Assembly: GCF_963082655.1 (NCBI RefSeq)
Contig: NC_081555.1
Coordinates: forward strand, 21,738,643-21,802,642
Direction: 5' to 3'
Source of the DNA: Stomoxys calcitrans
Taxonomy: Eukaryota > Arthropoda > Insecta > Diptera > Muscidae
Length of the DNA: 64,000 bases
Shown: positions 57,126 to 64,000 of the stretch, one piece after another
Layout: each line of letters opens with the position of its first letter
Position numbering within the stretch: position 1 is the first letter of the stretch
The notes under the pieces: model-generated
Databases searched by the model: none
The model's input: only the letters and a program-made list of their open reading frames with translations
What the model was told of the DNA's origin: nothing
Translations under genes and position numbers: made by a program

Positions 57126-59518
57126 GTTTTTGAAATATCTCAGAGGGTTTGCTTTTTATTTATTTTAAAGAAAAGCTGTCAAGTCCTTGTTGGAAAAACA
57201 TGATATGTGTGTTCCGTGTGGATATTGAAGATCATACTGATTTCCTTCTCTCCCCTCTCGGCTGCTGTTGTCACGTTCTCTTTCTCAACATAGGATCTAT
57301 TATCTTAGATTAGGTGAGGTTGGATGAGGAAGATACCGCACATTAAATGTCAAAATGTCCGCTTATCTTCTTTCATCATCAGGAATAATCCAAATTCTTC
57401 CATATGTAGCATAAACCTCAATGGGTCTCCGAAACTTCCTCCATTCCCTCCGTATCGTCCAAAACCGCAAATTCTACATTAGACTTCACATTATGACTAT
57501 AAGTCTGACGAAAAATCGGAAATCGTTTTCTCATACGACAAGTTATGTTAAGACAACCGCAGGCGTACAAACCATGCGTACTTTAGAATCGGCCTTACCA
57601 CACTTTCGTAGAGCAAGTAAGCCACATTGGAATTTAGTAGCCATGTCAAGTTTTAAGTGACCCTTAGCAGGTTGTCTAGAGCCCAACTGCGGTAGGCCGT
57701 GCTGTTTCTTATCTGCTTAGCCCACCCCCCCAGAGGCCTTTCTACCCTTATGCAAGTAGGGCAGTTCCCACTGATCGCCCCTTGATATAGGTAAGTTGCC
57801 CGTACTTGAGCAAATCGCTCTTATAACTCGATTTGATGGTCTTTGATATGAATACTCATTCTCCTTTTTCTTGTCAGCAAGCATTCTCTGACGCTTGCGG
57901 ACAAGATTGCCGGTCTCATGCTGAAGTAAAGATGGAAATATTCCACAAGTCTCACTGGTGTTTAACTTCCTGTCCCACTAATTCTGTGTCACGCATTTTT
58001 AAAGGGAAAGAAAATCGATCATTTTCAATCACTCAAACTTAGTGGGACAGGCAGTTAAATTGGGAGGATCTAATTTATCGCCTTTATCACGTCACGACAA
58101 ACTCTTAATTGGTCATTGAAAGACAAAGTTATTCTTTCCATGAACTCTACTCTACTTCATGCTTCTTGTCATGTTGGCAATGGTTAGCGCGAAACCACAT
58201 TTTTAGCAGCAGTCCTAATTCGCGTCAACCGTATAAAGTGAAAATGACACTCTAAAAACTTAAAATGCTTGCAACTCCCTAACTAAACTTAAAATAGTTG
58301 TAACTCCTTTTAGTTATTTGCTCTAATTTCGGATAAGAAAGAAAGAAAATCTTTTCACATTTGATTTACTGTAGTTCTCCTATTTGAGCAAATGTTGAGA
58401 AACTGTAGCAAATTTAATGGGTATAGCTGATTTAAAAATACTTCCAATGACCGTTGGTTCCTTCTAAATTTAGAACTTTGTTTAAGTCCAAAATTCATTT
58501 GTTCTATTGCCTTAATGGATTAAATATTTCATTTTCAAATGTCAATCCTGTCCATGTTTGGATTTAGCATTAAAACTTTTTCTTTTTGGTGGCAACGACA
58601 AATTTAAACTTTGATAAATTGCCACCATCGGAAATAGCACCCTAGAGGAAATGGCAAAATGGGCACATCACACGTTTATTTTCCTATATACGCTATGGAC
58701 AAATGTTCGTTTTAAGGTCAAAAATAGAATGTTTTTCTTTTGTTTTGTCAAACGTTTATTAATGATATAAACTGATTATATTTATTGCCAATCAAACTTG
58801 TGGTATAGTTAGGAAACACAAACATTGATGAATGACATCCATTAAGATTCTCAGCTACCTATTGCAGTGAAAACGACTGATGAATATTTCCCAACATTTA
58901 AAACGAATGACTGGGTAAAACTTATGTTAAAGTCATAAATTGTCTAAGCACACTTCCTCAAGGGATTGCTTGGGCTTATAAGAGTTCTCCAGCGTTGGGA
59001 AGGCAGACAAAATAGATTTTGAATTGCTGTAACTAAGGTAAAATTTCTTCTTTCTTATGAATAAAGTTAATTACATATTTGTAGAGAAAATTGTCATTGG
59101 TTTATAAAGGGCAAACATATAGGGGTTAGAATCCATTGCATGACCATAAAATGAATGGCCTTGTGTGCATGTAAATGTGTAAAGGGTCCTTTCAATTCGA
59201 CTGTTTTATATAACTGCCAATTACTTTACAACAAATCTGTAAATCTCTGGTAAATATTGTTTTGTAGTGTCTACCATTGCTCAGTAATTGGTTCTTGTGG
59301 CGAATTTCATTCTCATAACAATTTGATGTAACAACTAGACTGTTGATAGAAAAGGGAATGGTAAAAAAAATCAAATAACAGTAATCTGCTTTTCACTAGT
59401 GATTAAAAACTAAATCCTAGTGGTGAATTAAAGGCAATACAATGAATGATACCATGACTTGCTCAAGAAAAAGTCCTAAAAGGTCCACATGATCATTATT
59501 TACTTTTTACTTTTCAAA
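57126..59518. other. Unassigned DNA with a small foldback
   Basis: 57961-57981 ('tttaacttcctgtcccacta') and 58039-58059 ('ttagtgggacaggcagttaa') are inverted copies with one mismatch around a 57-bp loop. The open frame at 57421-57660 has no recognised domain. Confidence 0.45.
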
Positions 59519-59641
59519 ATGCGTGTATCCTACTTCCTAACAACTATTTTAGCCTTTTACTACTTTTTTATATGCTTACCACCTGTCTACTATTCCTTTT
59601 GGAAAAGTCATAAATCAGATGATCGCATATCGCTACCTTCT
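59519..59641 (+). CDS. Candidate membrane-anchor coding exon of an unrecognised gene
   Basis: A 41-codon frame starts in a good fly context (TTCAAAATG), reads MRVSYFLTTILAFYYFFICL then PPVYYSFWKSHKSDDRISLP, and ends in phase 0 at a strong donor (TCT|GTAAGTG). Residues 5-20 form a hydrophobic helix of signal-anchor length, followed by a basic/acidic hydrophilic segment. No downstream exon is visible to the window edge, and the frame could also be chance in AT-rich DNA. I do not recognise a family. Confidence 0.35.
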
Positions 59642-60340
59642 GTAAGTGTACCTTGGGTTGAACATGACATACATTTTGAGTTGCGGCAGGGTTACCGCTG
59701 TGCGAATAAAGGGAGATAGGGTCCCTTTGGCCTTTTTAATTTGCTCTTTGACCCTTTTCAAAATATCTGAATGGTAAAGTTGAGTTTCAGCATGTGCTAA
59801 TTATGGTTGTTCTTATTGGGCATACATTTTTGTTAGGCTACCGAATGACCTTACCCTACATATATACCTTGTTCTCTAATCGAGCAAATGATCGGTTATT
59901 GTCATTAACTGATGATATTAAATGATGTGCATTAATCTTCCAAAAACTCCCAACGAAACTTTTCAAAATACTGAACGTGCTAATCTCATGATTTTTTAGT
60001 TTTAATATTAAAGCAAAAATATCATCTCGCATTGTTTATCAATTTCATTATTATATTAACAAATAATGTTGTATGTTCTGAATTTACTCGTATTGTAGCC
60101 TAAATTACATTAAGTATGTGTACTATATTTCCTGTTTTCTGCACTCACAGCTTGCTGCCAAGTAAGAATGGAGGTGCAACACAGTTGAGAGAAAACAAAA
60201 TGTAGCCATCGTGCGTATTAAGAACGAATGAGAGACTAGCGGTTCCCTCAGTCTTTAACTTTAGGGCCCAATGGAATGCGGAAGGGCTATACGCAAAAAG
60301 CGCTGTAAAGAATGTATCTTCAATTTGCTTAGCGCTCTAA
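59642..60340. other. Unassigned DNA
   Basis: No gene is supported. Confidence 0.4.
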
Positions 60341-60990
60341 GAAAATTTGCGGTTTTTCTCCGTGAGAATCTCTGACATTGGGTCTTGGCAATCTCCACCC
60401 TGGTGGACTGCGATCCTGCAAAATAGACACTGATGATAAACACGAAAAAGTTCCGAAAACCCAACCTAAGTCTAGTGATAGCCCTAAAACAATAAGAAAC
60501 TCTGACACAGGGCCTTGGACACCCTCCAAACCTGATGGCCCTGAGTTCAGCTATATAAGTAGTGATAGTCTTACAGCACAATGGGGCGAAAGATAGCTGT
60601 CCGATGCAATAACCTTTTATCAACTTAAAATGTAAGCAACTCTTTAGTTATGGATCGAACCAATATAAAATGTTAGTTTACTTTGCATGATAGACCGCTT
60701 AAAAAAACATTGCACTGGTCTTACGGTTCTCCTCCGCAAGAAACTGTGACACAGGGCCATGGACTCTCCAACCCTGATGACCCCGTATCCAGCTAAGCCT
60801 CTTACTTTTATATAATGATATTCTGGCTGCGCAATGGGCCAAAAGATAGCAGTCTCATGCAGTTATGGTCCGTTTAAATGGAAATGGAAGCTTTAATAAC
60901 ATAAAATGTTTGAAACTCCTTAATTGTGTATCGATTCATGTCAAAATTTTAGTTCCCTATCCCTGATAGAACACGAAGACATCTGGTGCT
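60341..60990. repeat. Diverged tandem repeat, ~246-bp step
   Basis: 'aagaaactctgacacagggc' ... 'ccaaacctgatggccc' at 60495 recurs as 'aagaaactgtgacacagggc' ... 'ccaaccctgatgacccc' at 60739. An older version ('gagaatctctgacattgggt') is at 60364. Each copy is followed by 'ataatgatattc'/'agtgatagtcttac' and 'aaaatgtaagcaactc'-like sequence. The 120-codon minus-strand frame falls inside it. Confidence 0.6.
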
Positions 60991-61119
60991 CGGTCACAAT
61001 CATCTACTTTACCAGGAGCACAAACAACACTATATCTTTCCGCAAACCTTTCTCCAGTCTTTTTCTTTGCTATGTTTAAAGCATTTTAATAACTGACCTG
61101 CGTACGGTGATGGATTATT

Positions 61120-61440
61120 TTAAGTATTAAGTACGCATTAAGTACAGCCTTATATTCAGTGGATCAGATGATATCGTCCCCAATCCACTATGATATAGAG
61201 GCTTACAATCATTTTGATACAACAGAGTAGACGATTTTATTTTCGTCCCCCAGACCTCAACACTCCTTAGCAGTTTAGGTATAACAACTGCAGTATAAAG
61301 CCATTGCATGAACGCGTTTTGAACTTTCCAACGATTGTCACTAGCCCCCTTGCAGGTATAAAGCGCAAGGGTTTCCTTTTTTGCTCCTTCTTTAATTTGA
61401 AAGTTCAATATACTGTCCAACAAAATAACCGGGTATTTAA
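61120..61440 (-). pseudogene. Non-LTR reverse transcriptase fragment (thumb region)
   Basis: The minus strand reads ILNFQIKEGAKKETLALYTC, NAFMQWLYTAVVIPKLLRSV, EVWG and NIRLYLM. This corresponds to the post-catalytic region of I/Jockey-type RTs (xLNWxxxxxxRAKKAxxALYxC ... WLYTAVVRPxLxYGxxVW). It is an isolated piece without the catalytic YxDD region. Confidence 0.75.
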
Positions 61441-63740
61441 TTTCAGTATATGAAACTTCATTAGGTAAATATATGTAAGGTAAAGGTTTTCCAATTTCAG
61501 AGATGTATCAAAATCCTTCTAGCACGTCAATTTGATTTTTCCCATTTCCAAGTTTGGTTCATTTTGTTTTTTTTTTCATACTTTTAAATGCTTTCATTTA
61601 CAGTTTTCGCATCTGTAATCACGAAGTTTGTGGCTGCTGTACATGACACAGCAAATAAAAACCATAATTTAACAGTGTACAGAAGTTTAACAGTCTATTT
61701 GCGCCTCCATCCCCTTAGAGTTGTATAGTTTTTTGTTATTTGAAAGAAGAAACTATATTTATGTTACAGAATTTTGTTCGTCTTTCTTTTAGCTACAAAT
61801 TTATTAAAAATGATTTATTTTTAATTTGGTCTGTCTCACAACTGTTTTACTAAAAATGCAGCTATTTTTGGAGGAAATTCCTCTTATCATATTAAACAAT
61901 TTTTTCTATTTTCGCCACAATAAAACTAATTTCTGGCAATTAATTACTCTTTATAGCATTTTTGAACAAATTATGTTAATTGGCTGAATGTCAAAAATTC
62001 CAATATAACGGTATTGCATGCAGCATATTTGTCTTCCCCCTTAAACGTCCTAACATAGAGTTGCCAAATACTAAACGTGCTAATCGCATATTTTAAGATT
62101 TATTTTAAGCTGAAAACAATAATTTCAGCTGCTATAGTTAGGGGTGTTCAACATTTATCACTAGTAGTCGTAGCAGCCTATTAGCAATCAAGAATAAAAA
62201 AATGTTTTCGTTATAATTTATGGCATATATAATTTAGTAGACATTTTGGAGGCCAGACTACCGACAGACCGACCTATAAAGACATAAAAAATAATTTTCA
62301 CAATTTCACCTTCATTCAAACATGCAGTTAATGGTCCATGTTGGTATAAATACGTAAAGTAGCAGACACCTCTCAGCTAATTATTTTAAAGGCCGTTGCC
62401 AGAGCTGTTATAATGAATGCAGTATTATTTTTAAAAATCTCTCATATCTCTTCAGTGTCTACAAGCTTCATTGGGTCTGGCTACTTTTTAGTTATAAAAT
62501 CAACCAAAAACACTTAAGGGGCCATGTTCTTCGTGGTAAATTACATTTCTATATCACATGTCATCACCTTCGAAGAACGAAGAAGAAGGAAAAAATAATA
62601 CCAAATTGATTTATTGCAAACCGTTATGAACTGGGTTTCGCTCTTGATTAAAAGAGGCCCCCCAATACAAAGGCAACTTACAACAGATATGCTACTCACT
62701 CTTGATAGGCATTGAAAAAAATATTTTCTGCTGTATAGGGAACAAGATTACAAAATATCACTTTATTATAATGTAATATTACAACAAATAGCAAGCATAT
62801 CTATCAAGTGTTGTTATACATGCCGCCGACACAAACATATTTTTTCTCAAACATATCTAAGAGGCAAACACAGATAGTTACATTTACTGCGTACATACAT
62901 ACACACATACTCGTATATCCAGAAGACAGCAGAAACAATAACAAAATGAATGAGAGGACGACAGCCAAAAGTAAAGCAGAACAAGCTAAAACCAAAAACA
63001 AAAATGTCGAGGTAAAGTTAAGAAACAACAAAAAGCCCAAGTAACTGACAGATAGTGGGTCAGACATCACACACACACATATGCATAGAGACTGGAAACA
63101 AATACGCAAAGCACTGGCGGTTGGCGGCCACGGTATGGTCAGGGCAAAAAAACATAATGTAAACGTATAAATTCCAAAACGACCAAAGAAGAAAAACGGA
63201 AATGAGTGACAATAAAAATATTTACGAAAAAAGAACAAAAACAATAAAAGCAAAAACGAAAGAATGAAAGGAAAAAATCATTCCAGCAAAAACAACAATA
63301 ACAATGAGAATTGTAATAAGAACAAACCAAGCGACAACAACATCAGCCCCAAATTGATGTAATGCTCAACGAAGGAGAATGTGAGAACACAAAAATTAAG
63401 CAAAAAAAAAAAGAAAAATAGGAGCATTAGTAGTTTAGCAAATGGAGGGGGCTGAGTAGTGGAAGCCCTCTATCAACTGTCAGAGAGACCAAATAGAGGG
63501 TTTGCGTTTGGAGTTTTTTTTCTTTTTTGAAGGGAAGGAGGCCTGAGAAACCACCAAATTGGAAACAATTTGAAATGATGGCAGATTGATAAGTTTTTAA
63601 ATGTGTGCGAGAGTGTATGTGTGTATGTTTGAAGAAATATGGAGACAAACGGCACAAAACTAGAAAAGGCCGCAATAGTATGTAGCACAGTGGAGAAACT
63701 TTGGGAAAATTTTTTTGAATATTCTTAAATGTTAAAAGGC
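61441..63740. other. Unassigned AT-rich DNA
   Basis: No gene is supported. Lys/Asn- or Phe-rich frames at 62.8-63.7 kb come from A-rich and CA-rich composition (for example 'aaaaacaaaaatgtcgagg'). Confidence 0.45.
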
Positions 63741-63744
63741 TTAT

Positions 63745-64000
63745 AGTCATAAGTAAAAAAGAAGCTCTTGCCCTATACTACACCTGCAAGAAGGAGTTTA
63801 TGGGTGTTTCCAATATTTGTCATGCTTTGGTTATGTACTATAGCTGTCAGACCTATAATGCCAACTGGTGTTGTGGTCTGGTGGAAGTCAATTCAAAAAT
63901 CCAAATACTGCAATATTCAGCGGCAAAGAGGCTAGAAAATGACTGCGATCAGTGCCTTGAAGTTAAGAGAGCTTTCTATTTGGTTAAGCAAGGCTTTGGA
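63745..64000 (+). pseudogene. Possible second RT thumb fragment running off the window
   Basis: The plus strand reads SKKEALALYYTCKKEF, then NWCCGLVEVNSKIQILQYSA. It resembles the KKxxxALYxC ... WW.GLxKx..xxQLxxVQR region of the fragment at 61.1-61.4 kb, in the opposite orientation. Similarity is weak and the window ends before other motifs. Confidence 0.35.

Noticed and set aside
57421..57660. 79-codon plus-strand ORF as a gene or RT fragment
   Set aside because: I could not align it to any RT or other motif with confidence.
60261..60623. 120-codon minus-strand ORF
   Set aside because: It falls in a diverged tandem repeat with a ~246-bp step and has no recognisable domain.
62804..63253. 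149-codon hydrophobic minus-strand frame as a membrane protein gene
   Set aside because: The composition follows directly from A-rich plus-strand sequence with CA repeats; no start context, splice sites or conserved motif.

Overview
The window looks like a piece of a calyptrate (muscid-type) fly nuclear genome. The evidence is its high A+T content, genes split by introns of 63-74 bp, promoter- and start-context features like those of flies, and dense interspersed repeats of a kind I associate with Stomoxys, Musca and Haematobia. These repeats are ~150-bp units built around 'atcggtttatatggcagc' and ending in 'tataccctccaccatagga'. The species is an inference; I cannot run a search. No prokaryotic, organellar or intact viral gene is visible.

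Only two genes are well supported. At 5573-6547 (minus) there is an intronless gene for a peroxisomal enoyl-CoA delta isomerase/hydratase (ECI2-like) ending in Ser-Lys-Leu. At 13622-15670 (minus) there is a complete four-exon ABCF2-type ATPase of 615 residues. A third locus, on the plus strand, is supported only by a first coding exon (21554-21718), a Ser/Gln/His-rich start followed by a strong GTGAGT donor. If it is real, no recognisable downstream exon follows before 64 kb, so its intron would be very long. A short membrane-segment exon candidate at 59519-59641 is weaker.

Layout: 1-1.6 kb muscid repeat; 1.6-2.9 kb AT-rich DNA; 2.9-5.4 kb a 29-bp satellite of about 80 units; 5.6-6.5 kb the isomerase; 7-12.4 kb muscid repeats, two mariner fossils and tRNA-derived SINEs; 13.6-15.7 kb ABCF2; 17.1-18.1 kb two DNA-transposon-derived elements side by side (one a Harbinger-type MITE with TTA duplications); 20.2-21.7 kb probable leader and first exon; 22.5-23.35 kb a hairpin-unit minisatellite; 23.9-26.6 kb two near-identical 1.09-kb direct repeats; 28.1-34.4 kb muscid repeats around an R1-clade retrotransposon tail and a fourfold tandem of a reverse-transcriptase segment; 36.5-39 kb a SINE and a scrambled non-LTR 3' end; 43.5-44.6 kb more muscid repeat; 45.6-46.2 kb an unusual mariner with two 5' ends; 47.6-49.6 kb a second mariner lineage and a 235-bp mariner MITE; 52-64 kb mostly unassigned DNA with fossils of non-LTR elements and mariner.

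The two solid genes are housekeeping functions (peroxisomal fatty-acid oxidation; ABCF-type ATPase linked to ribosome or stress function) and show no operon-like relation. The most interesting material is structural: satellite higher-order offsets, perfect short-spacer inverted repeats inside repeats, the double-5'-end mariner, the tandem RT segment, and a recurring TGRCAACACT word. I did not find a convincing new multi-gene system.
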